A stretch of 64,000 nt of DNA. Source: Paracoccus litorisediminis. Lineage in GTDB: Bacteria; Pseudomonadota; Alphaproteobacteria; Rhodobacterales; Rhodobacteraceae. Position numbers and translations under genes: made by a program. The DNA is taken from contig NZ_WMIG01000013.1 in the NCBI RefSeq assembly GCF_009711205.1, positions 48,508 to 112,507 on the forward strand, in the 5' to 3' direction. Of this stretch, positions 29,499 to 37,996 are shown in pieces (the stretch's first letter is position 1; every line of letters starts with the position of its first letter). The notes below the pieces were generated by a model that did not search any database, was not told where the DNA came from, and saw only the letters and a program-made list of their open reading frames with translations.

Positions 29499-29815
29499 TG
29501 TTCCGACCGAACCAGACAGGCCATGTCACGAGCGCCCTGGAACTCAACATCTATGGCGAGGCCGTCCCGGCTGACCCTTTCGCCATCCGCTTCGCTGTCG
29601 TGCGCCTCGGCCAGGACGTGAAGTCGGGCGACGCGACCGATGAGCTGGTCTCGACCGCGCGGGGCCGCATCCTTGTCGCCCGCGACACCGCCATCCGCAT
29701 CGGCGATCACTTCACCTTCGATGGCCTGCGCTACGAGGTGGTGGGCAAGGAGCCGCGCTTCGCTATCTCCGGCGCCCTCGATCATTTCGATGTGCGTCTG
29801 GAGCTGCGCCCGTGA
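29495..29815 (+). CDS. Head-tail joining (stopper-like) protein
   Basis: A 106-residue strand-rich protein with the 'GDHFTFDGLRYEVVGKEPRF' segment typical of head-closure or stopper proteins (compare HK97 gp7/SPP1 gp16 types). Two ATGs (29495, 29498) can start it. It overlaps both neighbours by four bases, within a run of four small morphogenesis genes. Assigned from fold-like pattern and synteny, not from a strong sequence match. Confidence 0.65.
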   Translation: MMFRPNQTGHVTSALELNIYGEAVPADPFAIRFAVVRLGQDVKSGDATDELVSTARGRILVARDTAIRIGDHFTFDGLRYEVVGKEPRFAISGALDHFDVRLELRP

Positions 29816-30330
29816 CACCGACGCTGAAGGTCCACGGTGACTGGGGCCATATCGAGTTGATGTTCCGCAACGCGGCCGAGAAGGTGCCGCGCACCGCCCG
29901 CAAGACGATGTGGCGCTCCGCGCGCCGCATCCTCGCGCGCGCCAAGGAATACACGCCCGAGGATTTCGGCTTCCTCGAGGACTCCATCCGCATCGAGCAG
30001 AGCTATGGCGCTCGCGGGCGACTGCAGCTCGACATCGTGATGGGTGGCAAGACGGTCCTTCGGCCCGACACCGTGATGGGGCGCATGGTCGATCTCGACC
30101 AATATGCCCTCATCATCCACGAGTTCTATGACCAGTTTCGCCCAGGCCAGGGCACCAAATACAAGCGCAGCCTCGGCATGAAGGCCGGAGGCCGCTTCCT
30201 CACCCGCGCCTTCAGCGACGACAACAACCAGTTGGAGCGCGATATGGTCACGGCGGTCGAGCGGATGTTCGACGGTCGGGGCAATTTCGTCGATCGCGAG
30301 CCGCCCGACGTTCCAGGAGATGACGTATGA
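29812..30330 (+). CDS. Tail-completion/neck protein (HK97 gp10-type position)
   Basis: A 172-residue protein with a GTG start overlapping the preceding stop. The pattern of an N-terminal helix pair with many Arg and Lys (AAEKVPRTARKTMWRSARRILARAKEYTP has the HK97 gp10-like 'A-K-x-x-x-P' ending) followed by strands fits neck/tail-completion proteins. The C-terminal 25 residues are acidic and Pro-rich. Co-translated with genes on both sides. The specific family is probable rather than certain. Confidence 0.6.
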   Translation: MTPTLKVHGDWGHIELMFRNAAEKVPRTARKTMWRSARRILARAKEYTPEDFGFLEDSIRIEQSYGARGRLQLDIVMGGKTVLRPDTVMGRMVDLDQYALIIHEFYDQFRPGQGTKYKRSLGMKAGGRFLTRAFSDDNNQLERDMVTAVERMFDGRGNFVDREPPDVPGDDV

Positions 30331-30704
30331 TCCTTGAGATCCTTTCCGACAAGCTGATCGAGGCGGGCTTCGTGCCCGGCAAGAGCCTCTTTCTCGGCCA
30401 CATGAACGCCGACGCCGCAGGCGTCCTTCTGCGCGTGCCGCACCCCATTCCGATCGACCCTGAGATCCCCGGCCGATACCGGGGCGAGATCCAGGTGCTG
30501 ACGCGGGCCAAAACCGTCGCTGACGGCATGGCGCTCGCGGCGCGGGTGCAAAGGCTGCTGACGGTCAATGTGCGCGAGCGGCTGCCGGGCGCTCATCTTG
30601 ATCGCTGCCAGCCGCAGGCCTTGCCGCTGCGCAACCCTTTCACCGAGAGCGGGCAGATCGAGCACGGCCAGTATTTCGATGTGATTTGGGGTCAGGCCGC
30701 TTAG
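30327..30704 (+). CDS. Tail terminator-like minor protein
   Basis: A 125-residue protein with the arrangement of tail terminator or minor capsid/tail proteins: an N-terminal helix, strand GEIQVLTRAKTVADGMALAARVQRLL (recognisable 'R-A-K-T-x-x-x-G' plus helix) and C-terminal strands ending YFDVIWGQ. It is the last of the head-tail joining set and directly precedes the tail tube gene. Starts on an ATGA overlap. Role: closing the tail tube at the head-proximal end, inferred from position and shape. Confidence 0.65.
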   Translation: MILEILSDKLIEAGFVPGKSLFLGHMNADAAGVLLRVPHPIPIDPEIPGRYRGEIQVLTRAKTVADGMALAARVQRLLTVNVRERLPGAHLDRCQPQALPLRNPFTESGQIEHGQYFDVIWGQAA

Positions 30705-30760
30705 GCATCTGCCTAGATAGTCAAGCGCCTATTGCATAAAAAAGGGCGCTGTGGCATTAC

Positions 30761-30774
30761 AGTAACTGCTTACT
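30761..30774 (+). promoter_or_regulatory. Family B palindrome, copy 8
   Basis: AGTAACTGCTTACT, one arm mismatch, 40 bases before the tail tube start. A family A-like half-site (GCCTAGATAG) lies upstream at about 30709-30719. Confidence 0.75.
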
Positions 30775-30814
30775 ATATGGCCCAAGAGACGGGCATTCAA
30801 GGAGTGTAACGAGC

Positions 30815-31645
30815 ATGGCATCCACTACGGAAAACGTGAAGCTCGGCGTCTGCTCCGTCATCTATGGCGGAAAGAGCCTCGGCTTCACCAAGGGCGGCGT
30901 CGAAGTCGCCGTCGAAACCCAGACCTATGAAATCACCGTCGACCAGATGGGCACCACGCCGATCGGCGAGCGCATCACGGGCCGCACCGTCACCGCAACC
31001 GTTCCGCTGGCCGAAGCGACCCTGGAGAACCTCGTCGAGGTCATGCCGGGCGCGACCCTCGTGACCAACGGCGCGAAAGCGACCGGCACTGTCACCTTCG
31101 CCACCGCCGTTCCGGCCAATGGCGATAGCGTCACCGTCAACGGCATTCCCTTCACCTTCCGCACCAAGGCCACGAACGAGGGCGAAGTCACCATCGGCAC
31201 CGGCGCGGGCGCCGCGGGTCTGGCCGCCACCGCTGCCAACTTCGCCGCCGCCATCAACGCGGCTCAGACCGGCTTCATTGCTGTCGCCGCGGCGGGTGTC
31301 GTCACCCTGACCGCCAAGACCACCGGCACCGGCTGGAACGGCCCGATCGACAAGGCAGTCGCGACCCCGGCGAACGTCACCACCACCGCGCTTGCGGGCG
31401 GCACCGACGCCACCGCCGCCTCGGTCACGGTCTCGAACGCCATCTCGATGAACCTGCTGTCGCTGGGCAAGCCGCTGGTCCTGCGCCCGAAGGGCACCTT
31501 CGGCGAAGACGACTTCACCATCTTCTCCGCCGCCTGCCCTGGCGCGCTGAACTTCAGCTACTCGAACGAGAACGAGCGTCTCTATTCGGCCGCCTTCAAG
31601 GGCTACGCCCAAGCCGACGGTCGCCTCTTCAAGATCGGCAACTGA
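30815..31645 (+). CDS. Major tail tube protein with inserted domain
   Basis: A 276-residue tail tube protein. Residues 1-88 and 203-276 form the tube fold (SLGFTKGGVEVAVETQTYEITVDQ, ..., EDDFTIFSAACPGALNFSYSNENERLYSAAFKGYA). Between them, residues about 89-200 are an inserted module (VTVNGIPFTFRTKA, AANFAAAINAAQTG, VVTLTAKTTGTGWNG) of a kind also found in tail-sheath and tube proteins of other phages. The insert should project from the tube surface. AAGGAGTGTAACGAGC precedes the ATG. Expected at high copy in the tail. Confidence 0.85.
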   Translation: MASTTENVKLGVCSVIYGGKSLGFTKGGVEVAVETQTYEITVDQMGTTPIGERITGRTVTATVPLAEATLENLVEVMPGATLVTNGAKATGTVTFATAVPANGDSVTVNGIPFTFRTKATNEGEVTIGTGAGAAGLAATAANFAAAINAAQTGFIAVAAAGVVTLTAKTTGTGWNGPIDKAVATPANVTTTALAGGTDATAASVTVSNAISMNLLSLGKPLVLRPKGTFGEDDFTIFSAACPGALNFSYSNENERLYSAAFKGYAQADGRLFKIGN

Positions 31646-31653
31646 TCCAAGGG

Positions 31654-31690
31654 CGCCCGGTAAGAGCCGGGCGTCTTCCCCTCCCTTTTT
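31654..31690 (+). terminator. Weak terminator after tail tube gene
   Basis: CGCCCGG (31654-31660) with CCGGGCG (31667-31673), six-base loop, then a pyrimidine run ending in TTTTT at 31686. It may reduce expression of the chaperone and tape measure genes relative to the tube. Confidence 0.6.
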
Positions 31691-31720
31691 GCAATGAACC
31701 GAAAGCCAGGAGACCCTCAC

Positions 31721-32044
31721 ATGGCGAACGTCAAGACCATCAACACCTCCGAACTGCTCGACAATGACGCGCTGGTCGTCGTCATCGACGACGTGAGCCA
31801 CCCGCGCATCGAGCCGACCGTCAAGGACATGCTGCACACCCTCAAGGATCTCGAAGATCTGGGTAAAGCCTCCTCGATGGCCGACGAACTCGATGTCGTC
31901 ATCCGCATTGTCATGCGCAGCTTCCCCACCATGACCCGCGAGATGGTCGAAGGCTATCCGATCGTCGTGCTGAACGAGGTGTTCGCCATCGCCCGCGACG
32001 GCGAGATCGCCAAGCAGGAGACCGACGAGCAGGGAAAGTCGTAA
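31721..32044 (+). CDS. Tail assembly chaperone (lambda gpG-like)
   Basis: A 107-residue acidic, helical protein between tail tube and tape measure, the place of gpG. CAGGAGACCC sets the start at 31721. Near its end the sequence has the slippery heptamer GGGAAAG (32032-32038) in the right register, so some ribosomes should slip back one base and continue into the next frame. The short form would be the abundant chaperone. Assigned by position, size and frameshift signal; primary sequence similarity to gpG is not visible. Confidence 0.8.
   Translation: MANVKTINTSELLDNDALVVVIDDVSHPRIEPTVKDMLHTLKDLEDLGKASSMADELDVVIRIVMRSFPTMTREMVEGYPIVVLNEVFAIARDGEIAKQETDEQGKS
32032..32038 (+). other. -1 ribosomal frameshift site GGGAAAG
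   Basis: The heptamer reads G GGA AAG in the upstream frame, the same sequence used by lambda between G and T. The -1 frame is open across it and continues to 32403. Confidence 0.85.
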
Positions 32045-32403
32045 CCCATGAACTGACCGAGCAGGACATGGGGTTCTACATCGCCGAAATGGTGCGGTTC
32101 TACTCCATGCCCCTGCCGATGGTTCTGGCGCTTCCCTCCCGCCAATTCGCCTTCCTGATCCGGCAGCAGAGCCGGATCGAGGCCAAAGAGGGGCTGACCC
32201 AGATCCGGCTCATGGGCTGCATCCACGGCGAAGAAAGCCTCAAGGAAACCGTAGACGCCCTGCTGGAGCGCCTCGGCAAGACAGAGACCTTCCAGGTGGT
32301 CTCCAAAACCAGATCAGGCGTCGTGAACATGGACGACGTGAATGAGATGGACCCGGATTTTGACAGGCACGCATTGCGCGCGCTGAAAGCGCGGCACGGA
32401 TAG
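32038..32403 (+). CDS. Tail assembly chaperone extension (lambda gpT-like)
   Basis: This frame is read by a -1 shift at 32032-32038, giving a fusion of 106 residues from the first frame plus 121 here (about 227 residues). It begins VVTHELTEQDMGFY and ends before the tape measure gene at 32417. An internal ATG at 32068 exists but has no good ribosome-binding site, which favours frameshifting over independent starts. The fusion probably binds the tape measure protein and recruits tail tube subunits. Confidence 0.8.
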   Translation, partial: VVTHELTEQDMGFYIAEMVRFYSMPLPMVLALPSRQFAFLIRQQSRIEAKEGLTQIRLMGCIHGEESLKETVDALLERLGKTETFQVVSKTRSGVVNMDDVNEMDPDFDRHALRALKARHG

Positions 32404-32416
32404 AAAGATGAGATAG

Positions 32417-35400
32417 ATGGCCGGTATTCGTATTGAACTTGGTCTTGAGGATGGCAGCTTTACCTCCGGCATGTTGCGTGCCGGCCAGTCCCTCAAGTCA
32501 TTCAAGACCGAACTGGCCCGTCTCGATCCGCACTATCGCCAGCTCCGCGACAGCGGGCGCGGCGCCTTCCAGTCGATCCAGAAGATGGACGACAACACGA
32601 AATCGCTCATGGGGCGGCTTCGTGACCTGACCATCGTCGCAGGTGGCGTCAGCATGGCCTTCCACGCCATCTCTGGCGCGGGCAATGGCCTCCTGGGCAA
32701 CTTCGTCAAGATCAACGCCGAGATGGAGCGCCTGAAGTTCCAGCTCGCAGGCATGTCGGCGAGCAGCACGCTCGATGACGTGAACCGGCAGGTCCGCGAC
32801 CTGCAGGACTTCGCCAAGCAGGCACCCTTCTCCTTCCAGCAGCTCACCAACACCTTCACCAAGCTGAAGGTCGCGGGCCTCGATCCGATCAATGGCTCGA
32901 TGCAGGCGCTGGTCGATGGCGTTGCCGCCTTCGGCGGCAGCGATGAAAGCCTCCACCGCATCACGCTCGGCATCTCGCAGATGTCCGGTAAGGGCGTGAT
33001 CCAGATGGAAGAGCTTCGCCAGCAGCTCGGCGAATCCATGCCGGCCGCCATGAAACTGATGGCGCGCTCGATGGGCGTCAGTATGGGCGAGCTGACCAAG
33101 GCGATCGCCAGCGGACGCGTCGACGCCAAGACCGCACTGGCAGGCTTCTTCCGCGAGACCGACATGACCTATGGCGGCTCGGCGAGCCGCATGATGGACA
33201 CCTTCTCGGGCCAGGTCGCCCGGATGCGCACCGCGCTCGTGCAGCGCGCGACCGGCGGCGAGATGGGCGTCGCCTTCGAGGGCGTCAAGAAGACGATGAG
33301 CGACATCGTGACCATCCTTGAGAGCCCGCAGGCTGCGGAGTTCTTCGACAAGGTGGGTCGCGGTATGCAGAGCGTGCTGTCGCTCTCGCGCGAGGTCGCC
33401 ACCCAGCTTCTGGCGGCGCGCGAATGGGTCGAGAAGCTCGGCGCTGGCCTCCTGATCGCCTTCGGCGCTCCGCTGGTCCTCGGCGGCATGTCGAAGATCG
33501 CGGCAATGGGCGCGGGCCTGCGCACCACCTTCCTGAGCATGGGCGCTTCGATCCAGGCCACCACGGCGGCCTATCGCGGGCTGCATAGGGCCAATGTGAT
33601 GCAGCAGGCCGACATGGCGCGGCAGATGGCCTTCGACCGGGCGGAAGCTGCCTCGGCGGCCCTGCGCGCTGCCCAGAACCGCGCCGCATCGGCAAGCGAG
33701 CTGGCTGACCTGCGTTCGCGGCGCGACGCGGCCATGTCGGAACGCAACAGTGTCTATGCTCGCACCCAGAACTATAACGGCCCGATGGTCCTCGCCACTC
33801 GCACCAATGCGGCGATGGGCGTCGCCAAGGGCCTCTTCGGCTTGCTGCGCGGCGTGCTGGCTGTGCTTGGCCCGATCGCGCTCGGCGTCTCGCTGATCCT
33901 GCCGCTGGTGGTCTCGGTCGGCAAAGGCATCTGGGACTGGTTCAGGGGCGGCAAGGAAGCCAAGAACGAGATCGTGCAGACCCTGCGCGCCGTGCAGGCC
34001 GAGCGTGCCGATCAGTCGCGCAAGCAGATCGCGGATCTCGAAAAGGCCCAGAGCGAAGAGGAAAAGATCAACAAGAGCCGGGTCGATGCGGCCCGCGAGA
34101 ACTTCGAGAATGCCAAGCGCTTCGTTCAGCATCAGCAGAGGGAGCTGGCAAAGGTCCAGGCCGACCCGGATCTGAGCGATGCCAAGCGCAAGAGCAAGTC
34201 GAACCGCATCGCCGGTTACATCGCGGGCGGGCTCGAGGATGTCGAGCAATACCGCCGGGAGCTGGATGAGGCTACCGCGACCCAGAATGGCGCGCTCGCC
34301 CGCTCGCATGAAGAGAAGATGGAGCTGCTCAAGAAGCAGGCCCTCGAAGAGGAGCAATTCCGCAGGGACGCCATCGAGCGCGAAACGGAATCCGCGCGCC
34401 TCGCCATCACCAAGGGCACCGAGCAGCAGCGCAAGGACCGCATGGAGGCGGCCGATGCCGAAGATGCGCGCTTCGAGCAGGATCTTCAGGATGAGATCGC
34501 TCGCGGCGGCACCGGCCGGAAGGCGCGCGAGAAGCACAATGAGGAGCTGAAAAAGCTCGACAAGGGTCTGCTCGAGGCCCGCAAGGTCATCACCGAGCAG
34601 CAGATCAAGGACAATGAGAAGCGCCGCAAGGATGACGAGGCGGCCAGCCCGACCGATCCGAATGCCGGCAAGATCTCCGCGGGCGTCGTGGCGGGCCTGA
34701 AAGAGGATCTGGCCGAGATCAACGATCAGCTCCTCAAGCTCGACAGCCGCAAATACGGCGTCACCCTGATCGCGCAGCCCGAAGACGAGACGAAGAAGAT
34801 GGAGCGTCTCGTGCGCTTCGTCGAGACGGGCAATGAAAAGGTGAAGGAGCTGGGTGCCGAGCTGAATGGTGCATCCGGCGCCGTGGCAAAGCTGCTCTAC
34901 CAGATCAAGCGCGGCGATTTCGGCAACCTGCAGGACGGCACCAAAGAGGCCGAGACGCTCCGCTACGAGCTGGTCGAGGCGACCGTCGCCGCCGAAGCGC
35001 TCCAGGATATGATGGACCGCAAGCAGAGCTATGGCGGCGACCTCACCCGATCGGTCAGCAACATGCGCGAGGAGGTGATGAAGCTCCGCGCCATTCAGGA
35101 GGGCGGTCTCGATGAGAACTCGCCGCTCTTCGACTGGGAGTTCCAGAAATGGCGCCGCGACAACGACCCGACGGCGATCGCCGAGAGCGCCGAGGAGATC
35201 GTGCTGCGCTCGCTCCGCAAGGTCGTCGAGGGCACCAACTCGACCATCTCCGCTTTCAATGACGTGCGCGACGCGCTCCAGAAGCGCGCCTTCGGCGATG
35301 ACAGCGTGAAGCAGATCCAGGCCGTCGAGACCGCTCTGCAGGGTGTGGTCAACGCGGTTCGCGGCATTGGCACGGCCATGAGCGAGACCAATCCGGGTAG

Positions 35401-37603
35401 CTGGGTCGGCGGCATCATGCAGAGCATCGGCGGTGTGCCGGGCCAGCTTGCCAACTGGGTCATGCCGGGCGGCGCCAAGGGCTTCCTCGATCTCGTGGCC
35501 CGTTCGGAAGGCACCGAGGGCCATGCGCGCTCGGAGGGCTACAACACCACGCTCGATTACGGCAAATGGACCGGCGGCCCGCGCAAGCTGACGGCGATGA
35601 GCCTCGATCAGATCCTCGGCCTGCAAGGCCAGATGCTCGCCAACCCCGAGAACACCGCCATGTATGGCGATGGCAAGTCGAAGGGCTCCTCGGCGCTCGG
35701 TCGCTACCAGATCACCCGCACCACCCTGATCGACGCCATGAAGGCGCTCGGCCTGTCGGGCGACGATATGTTCGACGAGAAGACCCAGGACGCGATCGCG
35801 CTCTGGATCGCCAAGCGCGCCATGAAGGCGGGCACCGATCTCGGCAAGGTCTGGGTCGGTCTCGACAAGACCGGCAATGTCGGATTGGCGAACCGCGTCC
35901 TCGCGCCGATCAACCTCGCCAACTCTCCCGGCCCGCTGCCGGGGTCGGGACTGGCCGGCAACCCGATCTTCAATGGCCTCTCGCCTGAGAAGCAGCGCGA
36001 GCTGATGCAGGGCGCCACCTCGGTCAAGAACGACACCGATGCGACCATCCGCGACGGTGACGCGCTCGCGCCCGAGCTGGTGGATCGCCAGACCCGTCAG
36101 AAGCTCGACGCCAAGATGACCGATCTGCGCGGCCAGCGCGAGGCGGCGGCTGCGTCCGAAGAAGACGAGTCCGTCGGCCGCAACGTCAAGGATCTGGTGG
36201 ATCTGATCACCACCGGCGGGCTCGATCCGCGCGATCGCGATCCGAACTCCAAGATCTACGCCGAGCACATCAAGATGGCGCGCGACGCGGATGCGCTCCT
36301 CAAGAGCACCAAGGAGAACCGCAAGGCCGATGCCGACATCCTGCGCGAGCAGGAGAAGCTCGAGGAGCAGCAGGTCGAGCTGGCGCAGCGGCGGGTCGAT
36401 CTGGAAGGCCAGATAAAAGACCCGAACTATCGCGCCACGTCGAAAGACATGGAGAAGCTCGCCAAGCAGGAGACCGACTATCTCAAGGCGGTCGAGACCC
36501 GCTACGGCAAGGGCAGCAAGGAATATGTCGCGGCGATGGACCGGATGAAGAAGGCGCGCGCCGATCTTTCGTCCTTCGAGGGTTCGGAAATGATCCTCGC
36601 CTCCAAGCGCGAGACCGAGCAGCTCCAGATGGCGGTGATGAGCGACGAGCAGCGCCGCGAGAAGCAAAAGGAGATGGATCTCGCCAGCGCGGATGCCCGG
36701 CTGGCGCAGATGATCGCCCTTGGCGCGGACGAGGTGACGGCGACCCGTCAGATCGAGGCTGAGAAGGCCGCGATCATCGCCCAATACAAGCGCGAGAGCG
36801 CGACGGGCCTTGCCGAGCAGATGCGCTCGATGGGCAATGTCGACGAGAACCTGAAGAGCTTTGCTTCGCAGATCCCGAGCAAGCTCTCCGAGGCGCTCTA
36901 CGATGGCGACTGGGATAGCGTCGGCGAGGCGCTGCGCGAGAGCATGGCGCGCGTCCTGACCGACAAGGCAGCGACGACGCTCCTGAAGCCCTTCCTGTCG
37001 CTCATCGAAGGCGATGACGGCAAGGGCGGCCTCATGGGCATGATCTCCGGCTCGATCCAGAAGCTGATCAAGGTCTCGGGTGCGGAAACCACCGGCTCCG
37101 GCGCGGGCATCTTCGACGGCCTCTTCGCCTCGCTCAAGAGCGGGATGAGCGGCATGATGGGCGGGCTCTTCAAGTCGATCGCGGGTCTCTTCACTAAAGG
37201 CGGCATCGGCACGGCTCATACCGGCGCCATCATCGGGCAAGGCGGCGGCGGTCGGACGATGGCCTCCGTGGCGAACTTCATCGGCGCGCCGCGCTTCCAC
37301 ACCGGCGGCATCATCGGCAAGGGGCATTTCCGCTCCGGCCTGCGTCCCGACGAGGTGCCGATCATCGCTCAGAAGGGCGAAGGTGTCTTCACCAAGAAGC
37401 AGATGGAACGCATGGGCGGCCAGATCAACAGCAGCTCGGTCAGCATCGCGCCGACGATCCATGTGAACGCCTCGGGCGGCACGCCCGCGCAGAATGACGA
37501 CCTCGCCCGCAAGATCGGGGTCGAGACCGAGCGCTCGATGCGCGCGCTGGTTCAAGACGAAATGGTCCGGCAGATGCGGCCGGGCGGCATGATGCGGAGA
37601 TAA
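32417..37603 (+). CDS. Tape measure protein with embedded muramidase domain
   Basis: A 1,728-residue tail length ruler. The N-terminal 250 residues have the tape-measure domain (FSFQQLTNTFTKLKVAGLDP, GVIQMEELRQQLGESMPAAMKLMA). Hydrophobic helices lie near residues 340-375 and 470-500, followed by long coiled coil (540-900). Residues about 1018-1160 are a muramidase-like domain: FLDLVARSEGT, YNTTLDYGKWTGG, SSALGRYQITRTTL and a Gln/Asp-rich helix, the pattern of phage lysozyme-like proteins. A second coiled coil follows. With about 0.15 nm per residue, the tail would be near 260 nm. The muramidase likely opens peptidoglycan during DNA entry. Confidence 0.9.
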   Translation: MAGIRIELGLEDGSFTSGMLRAGQSLKSFKTELARLDPHYRQLRDSGRGAFQSIQKMDDNTKSLMGRLRDLTIVAGGVSMAFHAISGAGNGLLGNFVKINAEMERLKFQLAGMSASSTLDDVNRQVRDLQDFAKQAPFSFQQLTNTFTKLKVAGLDPINGSMQALVDGVAAFGGSDESLHRITLGISQMSGKGVIQMEELRQQLGESMPAAMKLMARSMGVSMGELTKAIASGRVDAKTALAGFFRETDMTYGGSASRMMDTFSGQVARMRTALVQRATGGEMGVAFEGVKKTMSDIVTILESPQAAEFFDKVGRGMQSVLSLSREVATQLLAAREWVEKLGAGLLIAFGAPLVLGGMSKIAAMGAGLRTTFLSMGASIQATTAAYRGLHRANVMQQADMARQMAFDRAEAASAALRAAQNRAASASELADLRSRRDAAMSERNSVYARTQNYNGPMVLATRTNAAMGVAKGLFGLLRGVLAVLGPIALGVSLILPLVVSVGKGIWDWFRGGKEAKNEIVQTLRAVQAERADQSRKQIADLEKAQSEEEKINKSRVDAARENFENAKRFVQHQQRELAKVQADPDLSDAKRKSKSNRIAGYIAGGLEDVEQYRRELDEATATQNGALARSHEEKMELLKKQALEEEQFRRDAIERETESARLAITKGTEQQRKDRMEAADAEDARFEQDLQDEIARGGTGRKAREKHNEELKKLDKGLLEARKVITEQQIKDNEKRRKDDEAASPTDPNAGKISAGVVAGLKEDLAEINDQLLKLDSRKYGVTLIAQPEDETKKMERLVRFVETGNEKVKELGAELNGASGAVAKLLYQIKRGDFGNLQDGTKEAETLRYELVEATVAAEALQDMMDRKQSYGGDLTRSVSNMREEVMKLRAIQEGGLDENSPLFDWEFQKWRRDNDPTAIAESAEEIVLRSLRKVVEGTNSTISAFNDVRDALQKRAFGDDSVKQIQAVETALQGVVNAVRGIGTAMSETNPGSWVGGIMQSIGGVPGQLANWVMPGGAKGFLDLVARSEGTEGHARSEGYNTTLDYGKWTGGPRKLTAMSLDQILGLQGQMLANPENTAMYGDGKSKGSSALGRYQITRTTLIDAMKALGLSGDDMFDEKTQDAIALWIAKRAMKAGTDLGKVWVGLDKTGNVGLANRVLAPINLANSPGPLPGSGLAGNPIFNGLSPEKQRELMQGATSVKNDTDATIRDGDALAPELVDRQTRQKLDAKMTDLRGQREAAAASEEDESVGRNVKDLVDLITTGGLDPRDRDPNSKIYAEHIKMARDADALLKSTKENRKADADILREQEKLEEQQVELAQRRVDLEGQIKDPNYRATSKDMEKLAKQETDYLKAVETRYGKGSKEYVAAMDRMKKARADLSSFEGSEMILASKRETEQLQMAVMSDEQRREKQKEMDLASADARLAQMIALGADEVTATRQIEAEKAAIIAQYKRESATGLAEQMRSMGNVDENLKSFASQIPSKLSEALYDGDWDSVGEALRESMARVLTDKAATTLLKPFLSLIEGDDGKGGLMGMISGSIQKLIKVSGAETTGSGAGIFDGLFASLKSGMSGMMGGLFKSIAGLFTKGGIGTAHTGAIIGQGGGGRTMASVANFIGAPRFHTGGIIGKGHFRSGLRPDEVPIIAQKGEGVFTKKQMERMGGQINSSSVSIAPTIHVNASGGTPAQNDDLARKIGVETERSMRALVQDEMVRQMRPGGMMRR

Positions 37604-37606
37604 GAG

Positions 37607-37957
37607 ATGCCCCTGAACACCTTCAACCCGCCGGTTCGCCCTTCAATGGGCACCGGCATCGCCCCCGAGGTGACGCTGCGCAAGGCGCAGTTCGGTGACG
37701 GCTATACCCAGAACAGCCCCGCAGGCCTGAACCATATCCGGCAGGTGGTGACGCTGAAATGGGAAACCATGTCGCTCGCCGAGGCGCGCCAGATCGAGAC
37801 CTTCCTGATCGGGCAGGGCGGCTACATCCCGTTCTACTACACCCTGAACGGTGAGAGCACTCCGCGCAAATGGACCTGCGAGAGCTGGGCTCTGACCGAC
37901 GGCCACCCGTCGAAGATCCAGGCGACCTTCAGGGAAAACTTCACCACGGCAACATAA
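37607..37957 (+). CDS. Minor tail protein, lambda gpM family
   Basis: A 116-residue protein of the Phage_min_tail (gpM) family: FGDGYTQNSPAGLNHIRQVVTLKW near residues 29-52 is diagnostic, followed by a helix EARQIETFLIGQGG and the WTCESWALTDGHPSKIQATFRE ending. It is placed between tape measure and gpL, as in lambda. It takes part in forming the tail tip. Starts three bases after the tape measure stop with AGATA before the ATG; no strong Shine-Dalgarno, so coupling is likely. Confidence 0.9.
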   Translation: MPLNTFNPPVRPSMGTGIAPEVTLRKAQFGDGYTQNSPAGLNHIRQVVTLKWETMSLAEARQIETFLIGQGGYIPFYYTLNGESTPRKWTCESWALTDGHPSKIQATFRENFTTAT

Positions 37958-37968
37958 GCCTTCCATAT

Positions 37969-37982
37969 ACTAAGCGCTTACT
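37969..37982 (+). promoter_or_regulatory. Family B palindrome, copy 9
   Basis: ACTAAGCGCTTACTGTA, one mismatch in the left arm, 11 bases after the gpM-like stop and 14 bases before the gpL-like ATG. Confidence 0.75.
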
Positions 37983-37996
37983 GTATTTTCGAGGGC

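Noticed and set aside
32498..37555. Very long leftward open frame (about 1,685 codons) opposite the tape measure gene
   Set aside because: It mirrors the G+C-rich codon pattern of the tape measure gene, has no ribosome-binding site or domain, and is His/Leu/Arg-rich as expected of an antisense shadow.
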